Positions 1 through 11,534 of a DNA stretch of 64,000 nucleotides are shown here, piece by piece; the first letter of the stretch is position 1; every line of letters starts with the position of its first letter. Location of the stretch: positions 8,608,211 to 8,672,210 of the forward strand of contig OZ018413.1 in assembly GCA_963969595.1 (NCBI GenBank). Direction: 5' to 3'. The notes below the pieces were generated by a model, which was not told the origin of the DNA, ran no database searches, and saw nothing but the letters and a program-made list of their open reading frames with translations. The stretch comes from Neckera pumila. Its lineage: Eukaryota > Streptophyta > Bryopsida > Hypnales > Neckeraceae. Both the position numbers and the translations under genes were made by a program.

Positions 1-1063
1 TACATAAAGATGAGAATCCTTACAATTCATGAATATATGATACTAGGTTCACTCACAAAAAATTTCAAAAGCAAATATGGAATCTAACCTACTCTGAATC
101 ACCTTGCAATGCAAGGAGGTTTGGTGAATTGACAATACTTTAGTCATTTTTTGATGATTTCTTGTATAATGAAAAAATCTTTTATTTGAAATCCAAATGG
201 TGAAAAGTTAGAGACAAATATTTGGATACGTTAAAAAATTTCATGATTTTTGTTTTCATTCATTGCAAAATAATAGGGCTTGAAGTTAGAATTTTTTTTT
301 TTTTTTAAATTGCCCCAATATAGCTAACAAAATTTGATTCATTATAAAATGTGATTTGAAAACTAAAGTTTTTTTTAATTTATGAATGTATGCCATATTT
401 TATTACTTATATACATGCCAAATTTCAAGAATTGATGAGCATTTTTGCAAAAGATTTCCAAATTATCAATTTTGCCAAAAAAATTCAGGGCAGCATAACT
501 TTCAGTTTGGAGATCCAATTGGACAGAAAAATAGACTTTCACCTAGAGGACACAGTCTCACACCTTGTGTCAAAAATTTGTAAACATTGAATCAAAATTG
601 ACTTTATAGGATCCTACCTAAATTTTCAATTGTTTGTTCAACGGACAATTGTCCTTCAAAGGTTAACCAATTTTTTTTATTTGAGCAATACACCTACATT
701 GTACACCAATCATTTTCTTTGATTTTGGAGGCACTACTTCCTCTAAAGTCAAGGAAAATGACTAGTCCCTAGCGCAAGAGTATACTCAAATAAAAACCTT
801 GCTCATAACCTCAAAGGAGCCCATTTATGGAGAAAATGGGAGGCTCTCAATGCATGGGGGAGCCACATTTTCTTTTTCATAACATAAGGTTGCTTTAGCG
901 TTATGTTTAGTAATGCAATTGTAGAGCCTCATTGTAAAAAAAAACATTCCTTGTTTTTAGGGTGTGTGCATGATTGAGTGGACTAAAAATGACAAAAGTC
1001 TATATCCATATAATACACTACAAGTATGACATAGCAAAATATAGGAAATGAATACAATGATTT
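1..1063. other. AT-rich non-coding stretch of the left arm
   Basis: I see no gene, RNA or clear transposon ends here. Short ORFs near 386-590 lack codon structure or recognisable motifs. The mirror copy lies at about 57520-58583. Confidence 0.5.
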
Positions 1064-1077
1064 AGAGAGAGAAAGAG

Positions 1078-1117
<40 letters not shown>
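1064..1117 (+). repeat. GA microsatellite
   Basis: Nearly pure (GA)n with a few GAAA interruptions at its 5' side. Reverse translation gives a spurious Ser-Leu ORF. The mirror (CT)n tract in the right arm is at 57464-57520. Confidence 0.95.
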
Positions 1118-1118
<1 letters not shown>

Positions 1119-1506
1119 CATGGTGCATAGGATAAGCATTGGAGGAATCCTTTTAGAATTCTACAACAATATCCGCTTAAATTACCCATTTACATCATCT
1201 ACCAATTCTGTTGCCATAAACCTAAAAAATGTCAATGGTTGAAAATTGATCCAATCTTCACTATTGATTTGAAGCCCATCTATAATTTCTAATAACATTT
1301 AGGATTCTAATTTTTTTTTTGGAAAAATACATTGTTTTGACTTTTTTATGACTTTTTGGAAATATGACTCAAGTTAGATCCTTCAATAGTCCATAATTAC
1401 TATTTAAAATCAATATCAAATAAAACAATATTATTTATTCAAAAGTCCATAATTACTATTTAAAATCATTATCAAATAAAGCAATCAATAACCTTAAGAC
1501 AGGCTA

Positions 1507-1540
1507 TTTGTTTTGTTTTGTTTTGTTTAGTTTTGTTTGT
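1507..1540 (+). repeat. TTTTG pentanucleotide repeat
   Basis: About six TTTTG units with one interruption. The mirror copy is at about 57037-57075. Confidence 0.85.
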
Positions 1541-3375
1541 TACATTGAGATCTCTTGGACCGTACGTCCTCTGATTGTGTTCTTGGTACCATTGGAAAGC
1601 CCTTGGCAAGGAGGGGTGCACGGGCTTTGTTTGGAACATTTGGACTCACGGTTGAAAAGATATTGAATTTCAAAGTTTTTTTGGTTTTAATAATTAAAAA
1701 ATTGCTTTTATTTTCATTTTGGCTGTGGCAATGACATAGGGCATACTAGTACTATTTATATGTGCCTCAATCTATACTACAACATATGATGAGTTACTAA
1801 TACAATTACAAGAACAATTTTTTTACTAAAAAGACTCTTACAAAATGCAATATGGAGTTTTCAAAATAGCTTTTGAAACTTTAAAGGTCATTAGCTCTTT
1901 ATTTAGAGAAAAAAACTTATAGATTATTACATAGTTGTTTTTGCATTCAATTGGAGAATGTACATTTAAATTTATAGCTACAATGATATATTGAATTATC
2001 CACAATGTGGCTTGCAATGCAAAGGTCATGCTGAAAAAATAATTGTGACCTAAAAATTGGTCCATTCAACCGTGCAAACATCCTTTAGTGAGACTTGGCA
2101 TGTTATTTTTCATGATGAGGCTCTGCTTTTGCATTACTTAGTCCATAATGGTCAGCAAAATCAACCATAATATATACGACTTAAAAAAAAAATAGGACCA
2201 ATATAGATTTATGTTCCAGGTTTTGCTCTATCATGAAAAAATGCCAACATTGTGGAACTCCCGGAATGATTTAGGTACTTCTACCTTATCTGCAATATAG
2301 GATCACCAATAATTCACCAACAAGTTCTGTAGAATTTTCTCAGTTGGTTGCCAATTTCTGAGGTCCCACTCAGTTACCTCTATGGTTGCCCCACAACTCG
2401 GTTGCAGCTAAGTTAATTAGTGAAAGTGTCATGGTAAGCCAAAATTCCTGTCATATTTGAATGATTTAATCCCACCAGATTCCATGTCCTGGTGAAGTTA
2501 GTCAAATACTCTGAAGGACAACCATTGGCAGACTTTAAAGTGATATGAAAAAAATTGTTCATTTGTAGTCTTATTGGTCATAGATTAGGGGCACACAAAG
2601 GGAAGGATTTCAAAGTTGAACTATATGATCATAACCCTATTTATTCATGGTTAACCCTGGAGTGGCGCCAACGCCATTCTGTGGCATTTGGATGACAGTG
2701 CGGCGACATTGATGAAGAAAAAAATTGATTTTTCATCCAGAATTTCTTTGAGCTTATGGACAGCCGCATTCTGAAGACCACATAATTGAGAGCGCAGTCT
2801 TAGAGCTGTTTTTCTCATGCAATTGAGAAATAACTATGGAAAACGGATGGCAAAGTTTGTCATTTTAGTGTATTTTGAGAAATTGAGAAAATCTGAAATT
2901 TCTCCTTGAAAACAACGTTTTTTGAATTTGGGTCCAACTAACAAAATAAAGGTATTCTATTCTAGTTTCATCTCCAATTTGAATTTAAGAAAAATTCGTA
3001 AAACTGAACATTTAATTGCTATTTGAACTTTGGCTGTGTTTTTAGTGTCCATTGCAGCCTATAAATAGGTGTACACAAAAGTTGAGATTACATCAAGATG
3101 TTTGTCACTGTATTGTCCACCCATGGTGAAATTTTCAGATTTCTTGAGATAATTTTCTATTTTCTCTAATTTTTTCTTCCTTTTTCCTTCAAAAATTCTC
3201 ATAAAAATCAAATTTCCTCAAAGAAATTTGAAATTTCTACGAAGTATAGAAGACATGTCCTTTCATCCCTGAAAAATAAATTAAAAGTTATCATACACTT
3301 TTAGTTACAAAATGGGACCAAAATGAGTGGTGAACACTAAGCTCTGAAACCTATGGTAACAGGCCCGGCGTTTCT
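1541..3375. other. Non-coding stretch of the left arm
   Basis: AT-rich, with no supportable gene. A TTAACCCTGGAG end at 2651, followed by CCAACGCCATT, resembles the ends of the TTAA elements described below, but I found no matching second end. The mirror lies at about 55200-57036. Confidence 0.4.
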
Positions 3376-3492
3376 GGGTCAAAAGAATTGAAGATCATTC
3401 ATGGCCTTGAGTGCTGCAACTTCCCAATTCTGAAAAATGAATAGGAACATTTCAAAGGCATTTCTATATAGGACAGTGCTCAAGGAGGAGGA

Positions 3493-3580
3493 CATTATGC
3501 AAAAAAAAGGTCTGACGAGGAGGGCGGAGCCTGACGAGGAGGGCGGAGCCTGACGAGGAGGGCCTTTTTTTTGCATAATG
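3493..3580 (+). repeat. Perfect 18-bp inverted repeat with 19-bp tandem units in the loop
   Basis: CATTATGCAAAAAAAAGG at 3493-3510 is the exact reverse complement of 3563-3580. The 52-base loop holds nearly three copies of a 19-bp unit (CTGACGAGGAGGGCGGAGC). The right-arm copy (55016-55084) is exactly 19 bp shorter, so it has lost one unit or the left has gained one. Confidence 0.9.
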
Positions 3581-4996
3581 CCCGACAACGAAGGCATTGC
3601 CCGCCGTAAACTACTATCGGGAAACGAACAAAAAATGCGGGATGATAATGAAATCATGGATGAAAAATGCATAGTGCTTGCTTACGCGGGCAAAACCACA
3701 TAACCGGGCATTATGCCCAGATTGCACCAGAGAATCCGCCCTGCAAATGAATGGCGCATTTCCCGGGAGTAGTTTACAACAACAAAAATTTTCATTTATT
3801 CAAACTGATGCTTGTCTTTTAAAAAATCACATTTTTTGTATGACAAACTTGATGCAGTTGATAAAATTGAAGTAAATTGTATAAGATATAATTAGTTTAC
3901 ACATTTATAGATAAAGATACAAACAAAGAAATGCAAAAATTCAAAAAAGGATTTTGGCACTAAGGTGTTAAGGTGCACTCAAAATCAACAAGATTGTGTT
4001 GTAGTCATACATTTGATGTCCTTAAATGTAATATTCAATCTAATACATAGTGTCAACTTTCTTAATTTCTTCTTGATGTATATACCCAAGTTCAAACCAT
4101 CTATTCACATCTAGAGACTCATATCCAACTTGTAGGATGCCACAATTTCCAACCAAGGCTGGAACAAATTTCTAATCAAAGCTTAGAATGTTTTTTTTCT
4201 CCCTTTTAAGATTGGAACTAATAAAGTCATGGCACATGTCTCAAAGTGCACAAGAAATAGTAAGCAAGAAATTATGAATTTTAAGTAGTAAGCACAAAAA
4301 TAATTCTTGAATAAAATTAGAAAAGTCTAGACATTGACTATGGATTTGGACCACTTTTGGCTCCTAAAATTCATAGTAATTTTAGTTTTGGAAACACAAT
4401 TACAAAAATTTCACTGCCTATATTTTTTATCTTTCTACTCAGGAAAATTGTGCATCACCTCATATTGCTATGATCTCTCTTAGAATCGCTTAAGTGATTG
4501 GCTATGGGTGGTTTGACCTTACCTTACTTTAGCAGATAAAACTAAAATCTTATTATTTTGTTGGTTCATAGAAGACAAAGTTTTCTAAAATGTAATGTCA
4601 CTCATAAATTCATTTGTTAGATAGTACTACCTTTGGTCTAAAATGATCTTCTTGTTGGACAAAATGTGCTGGATTAAGGCTAAAAATAAAAAAACAAAAG
4701 CCTATTTTGTGCAATAAATAGAATTTGGTGCATTCTAATTGTCCTAGAATTTTTGAGTTTTATAGTAGTTTTCAAAGTGGAATTTTGGAATATTGAAAAG
4801 TGGAATTTTATGGGTATTTTCAAGAAGCACCAATGGACACTTAATTGTTGAGTGTGAGGTTGTCATTTTGTGAGTAGTAAGTATAGACCTAAGACCTTAT
4901 GTGGACCTTTGTTTTGCCTCCTAGAGCTTCATCACCTTTAATTGGGCAACATTCAAAAAGATGCAAAAATAAAAACAAGTAGTGTTATTTGACCCC
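3581..4996. other. Non-coding stretch of the left arm
   Basis: No gene recognised. A GGGCATTATGCCC palindrome near 3707 repeats the core of the neighbouring hairpin stem. The rest is AT-rich. The mirror is at about 53600-55015. Confidence 0.4.
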
Positions 4997-5573
4997 TTAA
5001 CCCCTAAAGTCTCATTGTCCCTATGAGGGACAAAATGGATTTCGGGCAGGTTCCTATGAGCTCAATTTTTGGTGAAATTTTCTGAAACTTTTACATAAGA
5101 TAGAAAAACTTATTAGCTTTCTGGGAATGTAATTTTTATTTCAATTGGTGCTTAGGAGCAAAAGTTATGCTACAATAACCTCAAAACGGGGGAGACCGGG
5201 CAACCAAAAAAATCCATAAAAAATTGAAAAAAAAAATTTCATTATTTTTTCCTAATAGATTATATTTTTGTTTAAATAGGAAGCTTTGATTCATTCCACT
5301 TGGATTAGTGATGTGAAAGTTATAAAGTTTCTTGTTTTGCAGGCAATCAAAGCATCTTCTTGAAATTCTTTCACTTTGAATCCTGATATCTTTCAATCTG
5401 TATGGTCAAACCTCATGAAATTTTTACCACATGATCTTAGGCAAGTGAAGCATAAGATCATACGGTTAGATTTTGAAAAAACTATTTTTTTTGTTTTCTT
5501 GGATGAATGCAACAGAAATGGCAGCTTTGAGTGATTTTTGATAGAAAAATGGCGTTGGGACTTTAGGGGTTAA
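4997..5573 (+). mobile_element. TTAA-bounded MITE-like element (piggyBac-type ends), 577 bp
   Basis: The left end reads TTAACCCCTAAAGTC and the right end reads GACTTTAGGGGTTAA, a perfect 15-bp terminal inverted repeat that includes the TTAA. piggyBac superfamily elements duplicate TTAA and have ends starting CCC, so this assignment is reasonable. There is no transposase ORF. Interior sequence near 5190-5570 is similar to the relic at 11535-12289, showing a dispersed family. Confidence 0.75.
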
Positions 5574-6776
5574 ATCATTTCATTTGTTTTTTTTATTATT
5601 GATTGAATGGATGGAGGGGGAACTATTGCTTGGAGTTGTTTTGTTGGTCCTAAAGAGGATTCAAAAGTTGATTTTGACCAATTTAATGGTCACAAAGTAC
5701 AATAGAAAGATTATTTTGGGACATAAAATTAACCTTGAAACAATGTGGGGGTCACCTTGGAATTTAGCCTTTTTTTGTTACCATATGAATCATCTGCTTG
5801 GAGAATCTCAACATCATTCATTGGAGGTCAAATTATTGTGCAAGGCCTTACCTTTTCACACAAAATTCCAAGGATGAACATTGCCACTTCTATCTTAGTA
5901 CATGCAAGGATTCTCTGTCATGCATTGGACACTTAGTGTCTTTGGCGCCCTTCAAGAGTTAAGGGCAACAAGAAGATCACTTTGGGATGGAGGGAGTATA
6001 GTAGCCGGCGTGATTTGCTGATTCATAGAGACAGGCTTGCTGGCACATGGAAGTCTGTCCTAAGGCCATCTCACTGTTGAATAATACCAGTAGCCGGCGT
6101 CTTTGACTAATGCGACTAGGCACATGCTCAGGAAGAATGGACCTGGGTTGACAAGATATTGATATACTCCTCACTGCCGGTAGTTGATTCATTGTTGACT
6201 GATAACGCAATTGACTCAGTAGTAGGAAGGCTGTAGTCTTTCATCTTCACAATGCCCAATATCCAAAGCCGCCACAAATTGGTATTGTGTCTTGGTACTG
6301 TTATTAGAGTGGTCAAATTATCATCTTACCTTGTTGGCAAGTGAAAGGAGGTTTCAACACACCAAAGAACGCAACATTTGGATACAATATGCAAAAGTTA
6401 TGAAGGGTCAAATATTTGATTCTATAAGCGTTTCTTCCACATAGGTACGTAATCGGTTTTGAAGATGTGCACAGAGTGAAGATGGCGGTTTAAGGTCAGG
6501 GGCGATTTGGGGGTTGCCTACGTTATATGCTGCACTAAGACTATTGATGAAAGCCGTATCTCTCACCTAAACTGTCTGTGTATCCCAGTAAGGATGTCGA
6601 AGATGAAAAATGTCTGATGAAGGCCTTTCAAGGAAACTGGTGAAACGAAGAATGCATCTGTAACTTATTTGTCCAAGAATCTCTAATGTTTGACTGACTA
6701 CGTTGTTGATACAGTGTACAGGGTCGCGTCGTTGCAAGGCTAGCTAATCTGTCCGCATGTAGTAAGGCGGTGTGTT
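5574..6776. other. Region without a recognisable gene
   Basis: Several short ORFs occur on both strands (for example near 5977-6316 on the minus strand), but none has motifs I recognise or an intron-exon pattern I could support. The mirror is at about 51820-53023. Confidence 0.35.
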
Positions 6777-6960
6777 CAGCCTTTCTTCCTTCCGTCACAT
6801 TCTTTGTTTTCTTGCAGGAGTAGCTCCAACAGTTTGGTTAAGACTGCCAAGTCTGAAGAATTTTGAAACAGCAGCCTTTCTTCCTTCACACTCTTTGTTT
6901 TCTTGCTGGGGTGGCTCCCAAAGTTAGGTTAAGACTGCCTAGTCTGATGAATTTTGGAAT
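6777..6960 (+). repeat. Diverged tandem duplication, about 92 bp x2, upstream of PR-1
   Basis: Both units begin CAGCCTTTCTTCCTTC, pass through TTTGTTTTCTTGC, GGCTCC or AGCTCC, and TTAAGACTGCC, and end at a CTGA-GAATTTTG segment. Unit 1 starts at about 6777 and unit 2 at about 6870. The pair lies roughly 0.85-1.0 kb upstream of the PR-1 start. Confidence 0.85.
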
Positions 6961-7459
6961 AAATGGTTTGTTCTTTTGGTAGCTGCCAGTGCAGTAATTG
7001 GCGATTTAGACCAGATTCTCAACAAACTAGGTAAGATCTGGTCAAATCAACCAATTTACATCCTTAAATTTCCTAGAGATTAGGCTTGCCAGAAATTATG
7101 TCCCAATACTTGTCGAAATTTGTTCCACAAGCATCCTGTAAACTAGCACTAAGAGTATTCTATAAACGGGGCTGTGCGGAAAGTTACTGCCTTATGACAG
7201 AAGGGACTAAAAACGGGACTGGAAGGTAGCTAGAAGTAGGCTGACCTGCCCACTCTCTTCAACCACGGCTAAAATCCCGAATCCTCACGCATAGCGAAAA
7301 TATCCTCTCTTATACTGTAAGCTAAAAATTTCACTGCAAAGTTATAGATCGAGTGAGTATTGTCAAAACATGGTACGTCCTAAATTCAGTAAAAAAATCA
7401 CTAGATAGCCCCCCCCTGGCATGGGTATAGCCCAAAGCCAGTACATCCCTGAATTCCAC

Positions 7460-7465
7460 CACGTG
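7460..7465 (+). promoter_or_regulatory. G-box next to a second ACGT core upstream of PR-1
   Basis: CACGTG is followed within a few bases by TACGTGAC. G-box plus ACGT-core pairs bind plant bZIP/bHLH factors and are common in stress and abscisic-acid-responsive promoters. The pair sits about 85 bp upstream of the TATA box, and the right copy is at 51132-51137. Confidence 0.45.
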
Positions 7466-7548
7466 CTTACGTGACGACCCAGATGACATAGGGAGTAGGG
7501 ACCATCGATCACGCCTTCAAACCCCCGTTGATCCACCCCATTTTCTCC

Positions 7549-7554
7549 TATAAA
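7549..7554 (+). promoter_or_regulatory. TATA box of PR-1 (left copy)
   Basis: TATAAA lies about 250 bp upstream of the ATG, downstream of the G-box. Transcription would start about 30 bp later, near 7580, giving a 5' leader of about 220 bases. Confidence 0.6.
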
Positions 7555-7797
7555 TTGCATCGATCTAAAGCTGATCCACAAGCTCAAACTCCAGACACTG
7601 GACATATCAGTTCATCACGCATAGATCTATTACTTTTATATTTTTCCCAGTTCGATCCGTTAGCATAGATCTGATCTAGCTAGTGCGATTACATCGATCT
7701 CATCCATCACCCACTTCGACTTTTGCAACCCTCAAAGCTCTTCAGGACTCAGAAATTTTCAATTGCAATTTGCAAAGCTCTAGTCGAAGCTAGATCG

Positions 7798-9310
7798 ATG
7801 GACACAAAGTGGAGATTGACGACGGTGTTTGTGGTGACGTTTTGGTTTGGGTTCGTGGCGTCCTTGGTGTCGGCGCAGAGCGTGGCGGACCAATACTTGA
7901 GTGCGCACAACCGAGCGCAGCAGGCTGTGGGCGCTGGCATTCCTAACTTGGCGTGGAGCGATTCCTTGCAAAAGTATGCTACCGACTGGGCCAGCAACCG
8001 AGCGAACACGGCGAGATGTGCACTGTCGCACTCCGGAGGGCCTTACGGGGAGAATATCTACTGGTCCAGTGGACAGTCCACGCCGGCTGACGCTGTCACG
8101 GCCTGGGTGAATGAGAAGCAGTTCTACAACTACGCGTCCAATTCTTGCGCTGCTGGCAAAATCTGCGGACACTACACGCAGGTATAGTATCGTACACACG
8201 CCAATGAGAATGATATGAATTAGCACTAGTTCTTTGTCTGTGGGTACTATTGAAATCTTACCAGTTTAAATTACTAAATACTAATGGAGTTGGCTCCCAG
8301 GTACAACAAGAAAAATAATTTTTTGTGGAAAAAGTTGTGACATTTCTCAATTTGAATTTGAGTTTACGTAGATCTGTAAGCTACTATGAGATCACGCCTT
8401 TGCCCTTCACCGGACAGAACGGAAATTTCGTTAAAATGGTGGTATTCCAACGCCATTTTTCTATTCTAAGTCTAGGACTGGTATACATTTCAGACCGCAG
8501 GGTCTAAGCCATACAAGTGCCAGGTTTGCGGAATATCGCCATTTTAACGAAACATCTGTTACAGTTCAGTGTGCTTTCTGTATAAGGACACGTACTCAAC
8601 TTTGATTTGCAGTTAGCTGTTTTTTGTAGAGTTCAGATTTGGGTGCACCTACGTGACAGTTTCAGTGGTCTAGAAAGCACTTTGAAAAATCATAAAAATT
8701 ACATACAACATCCAAAGAATTTATATTTTTTGGAATATTCATGATTTTTACTTGCTAATACTACAAAAATATAATTTTTAGGCCTCCAACTATGCTGAAT
8801 TGTTTATTTTGACGGTTTTGGGTGCTTCCACCTCACAATCAAACTGCCAATCATTCCAAGGATGCTAAAACATTATGTAGTAGCGGTCTTATCTTAGAAT
8901 TAACAACCATTAATTGTGCAGACTATTGTGAGAACCCTCCTTGCAGAATTCCACTATGCACTCCAAGTATGATGAAGGATATTGTTCTGTTTGTTCTTCA
9001 GCGATTTGATTCGTGTGCTTAACGATCAAGTTAGATTGGTCTTCTAAATATCATACCAATCTAGGTAATAGTGAGCCACTGAAAAGTGTTATAAGTCGTG
9101 AGTGAAGCCCTGACTATCAAATGTGTCATGCAGGTTGTGTGGAGAAAGAGCCAGATGGTAGGTTGTGGCTCAGCCAACTGCCCTGGGGGCGGGAAATTTG
9201 TGGTGTGTAGTTACAACCCCCCCGGTAACTTCAACGGGGAGAGGCCGTACCTGCAAACTGGCAATATGGTGATTCCCTCGGAGGTGGAGGAAAGCCTTGA
9301 GGAAGCCTAG
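7798..9310 (+). CDS. PR-1-like CAP-domain secretory protein, left copy (two exons)
   Basis: Exon 1 is 7798-8181 and exon 2 is 9134-9310, with a GT-AG phase-0 intron between GHYTQ and VVWRK, giving 186 residues. An N-terminal hydrophobic signal peptide (about residues 1-27, cleavage near VSAQ) precedes a full CAP domain. It shows the HNRA box, GENIYW, the conserved Glu in AWVNEK, GHYTQVVW, and the VCSYNPPGN signature. These supply the His/Glu/Glu/His cavity residues and the six cysteines of plant PR-1, and the length fits the family. PR-1 proteins are secreted to the apoplast, act in defence and bind sterols; the role here is inferred from family only. The ATG at 7798 is the first in frame and starts the signal peptide. 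This copy reads HNRAQ, whereas the right copy keeps the consensus HNRAR. Confidence 0.93.
8426..8555 (+). repeat. Imperfect inverted repeat inside the PR-1 intron
   Basis: GTTAAAATGGTGGTATTCC at about 8430-8448 pairs with GGAATATCGCCATTTTAAC at about 8530-8547, and pairing extends with minor mismatches to about 8426 and 8555. Just inside the left arm, CCAACGCCATTTTTCTAT is also found inverted at the end of the TTAA element near 5540-5560. The hairpin may be a small MITE related to that family. Confidence 0.7.
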
Positions 9311-9353
9311 TCACTGGAAGGCTTCAGTTCAACGTAAGCAAATGTAGTTAGTA

Positions 9354-9359
9354 AATAAA
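9354..9359 (+). terminator. Poly(A) signal of PR-1 (left)
   Basis: AATAAA lies about 45 bases after the stop codon. The equivalent in the right copy is 49238-49243 (minus strand). Confidence 0.5.
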
Positions 9360-10239
9360 TTACTGCTTTTAGTGGTTCAGTTACTCTGCAGCCTATATTT
9401 CTTTCCAATCTCCAGATTCAGCCCACTGCTCGGGCGCATTCAGACGTTGCCAACAGCTGCTGGACAGTAGTTTCTAGGCACTTCGAAGGCGGTTTCCTAT
9501 ATGCATATCCTTAATACAAAGCTGTTGCCATTCACTTCGGTTGCGTATGAAGAACGACTTAGATTATTAGACTGCACGAATCACTTCAAAGGAATTGAAC
9601 TGAACTTTTGTAAGGCCCTTGTGATATCACCATCACAACCTGTGTATAAAAGAGTTAAACACAAATGAACCGTCGCAATTGTGACAACAAAGCGAAATTC
9701 ATACCACGTCCAAAGGCTCACCCACTCAGATGCGGAGGGTCACATGCCCTACTAAAAATAGAAACTGCTGAACAACAGTTCCGCATTCACCAAGAGGAGA
9801 GACAAGTAGAGTTGCACATCGGTTTGGTGTATGAGGGTATGTATTGTCAGTCGAACCAAGCTGAGACAACTCAAAATTCTGAATTGAAGCCTCGGTGAAT
9901 ATGTTACAATGAGTATACGAGCGAACCATTGTTGATAATGTCCAACACTAGTTTTTAAACGGGTCTCAAGGCGTGAGCTGGTCATGAAAAATTACCTAAC
10001 TTCGGTCCAGAGCTGCAACACGTAAGCATCCAACCCCCTCGCGAGTGCTTCATTGGAACCATCTGCATGATTTCCTCAGCACATACCGCTCTTCTCCGGA
10101 AGTGGCTTAGCGTAATGCTGCTTATTGCCACAATATAACTCTCAATGCTCACCTTGGCAACCTTCAACCGTGGTGTCTTACCATCTCACAAGGTGGATTA
10201 AACAGCTGGCTGATCCAGGACATTTGTGTCTGAATAACA
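9360..10239. other. Non-coding stretch between PR-1 and the Aurora relic (left arm)
   Basis: Short ORFs occur on both strands (for example 9665-9898), but none is recognisable. Part is probably the PR-1 3' region and part kinase 3' flank. The mirror is at about 48358-49237. Confidence 0.35.
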
Positions 10240-11252
10240 TCAATTGTGGCCAGTATAAACGCCGCTAGGGTCGGCATTATTTACAATCCATGGGTGTGTC
10301 AGAACCTTCTGGAGAGGCAATCTCTGAGTAGAGTCTTTCACCAGGAGCTGCACATCATTTACATATGACAACAAATGAGACCAACAGCGTGTGAACGGAA
10401 GAGCAATTGAATAGCAATTAGAGAGCAGTAAGAGTGAAAACATGAATTTTAGATGTCGTGACTGGTCATTACATGGCAGATGAGATCCCTTGCTGAAGCA
10501 GAGATCACAGATTTGGATGGAAACTTCAGGTCAACTCGTATAATTCTGCATCACCGAATTTACTGTCAATAAATTCTTGCCCCTCCGTAACAGAGCTTAT
10601 TGAGTAGATTCATATAACATGGGCCACAGAGCATGGCCACAGGATTCACAGTTGAATTCAAATGGAACCGAAATGCTGCAACGACGGAACATAAATCTTT
10701 ACTGATGAGAAACACTATCGCCAAACAACCAATTCTGAAGAAAAAGTAAGTACCTCTTGTATGTGTCAGAGTGCTTCTTCGCTTCAAAAGGCGGGGTGCC
10801 ATACAAAAACTCAAAGCAAAGGATGCCCAAGCTCCAAACATCTACCCCAGCGTCATGCTCCTTGCCCTCAACTGGACCCACAGACACAAATTCAGCACTC
10901 ACCCACACAGAAATCACGAAATGCAGTGCTTAGAGAAAGTTCGTTCTAAACTGAGATGCATACCCATTTCTGGAGGAAGATAGTCGAGGGTTCCACACAG
11001 AGTCCTGCGTCTGTTGCAAGTGTGCACTGACCACCCAAAATCCGCTATTTTTAGCTCACCCTGTCAGAAGAAACGGTAACCACGTCAGAACATCGACGGT
11101 TGGGCAAAGAAGTTGAATCTATTACAGCATAAACCAGTCATGGTAAAGAAGGTGGCTAAGGGTGGCAGACCTTTAGTCCTAACAGCAAATTCTCGGGCTT
11201 GATGTCACGGTGAATGACGTGCTTTTCATGGCAATAGAAATACAAAGATATT
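10240..11252 (-). pseudogene. Truncated Aurora-type protein kinase (C-lobe only), left copy
   Basis: Reading on the minus strand: one exon near 11185-11252 has CHEK and a catalytic loop [10 protein letters not shown], in which the HRD Arg is replaced by His. The next exon has [14 protein letters not shown], then [11 protein letters not shown], the Aurora-type activation segment. The next has [15 protein letters not shown] and [17 protein letters not shown]. The last (ends 10240) has [16 protein letters not shown] and NADPSGVY, the typical plant Aurora C-terminus. The exon that should encode the RIV..DL to DLI region between the last two was not found. Everything upstream of the catalytic loop, including the glycine loop and ATP-binding lysine, is replaced by an AT microsatellite. 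It is a gene fragment, decayed before the arms duplicated. Confidence 0.85.
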
Positions 11253-11264
11253 CACAAAAAACAT

Positions 11265-11460
11265 AATATAAATATAATAATATATTATATCTTATTAACA
11301 TAATACCTTCTTGATATTAATATTATAATACTATTATGTTTACATAATATATTATTATTACATATTTATAACATATAACATATATATGTTATGTTATATA
11401 ATATCATATATATATATAACATATATAAATGTATATGTTTATGTTTATATATAGTTTCCA
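11265..11460. repeat. AT microsatellite abutting the kinase fragment (left)
   Basis: Nearly pure A/T with repeated ATATAA and TATGTTATA tracts, starting a few bases upstream of the first surviving kinase exon. The mirror is at 47140-47335. Confidence 0.9.
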
Positions 11461-11534
11461 ACAATTTTCATAACATTTGACAACAAGGTTAAACAATTAT
11501 TGCATAACATGTAGTTTTGTTTGATCTTTGGGCA

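Noticed and set aside
983..1189. Ser/Leu-rich ORF
   Set aside because: It is the GA microsatellite read in reverse.
3379..3672. Minus-strand 97-codon ORF
   Set aside because: It spans the hairpin and 19-bp repeats and is not open in the same way in the right arm; no motif.
5562..5568. TTTAGGG as a telomere-type repeat
   Set aside because: A single copy inside the CTTTAGGGGTTAA transposon end, not a tandem array.
7723..7797. Upstream extension of the PR-1 frame
   Set aside because: It begins with TTG, not ATG; the first in-frame ATG at 7798 starts the signal peptide.
7749..8226. Minus-strand ORFs of 86 and 148 codons over PR-1 exon 1
   Set aside because: Antisense shadows of the GC-rich PR-1 coding sequence.
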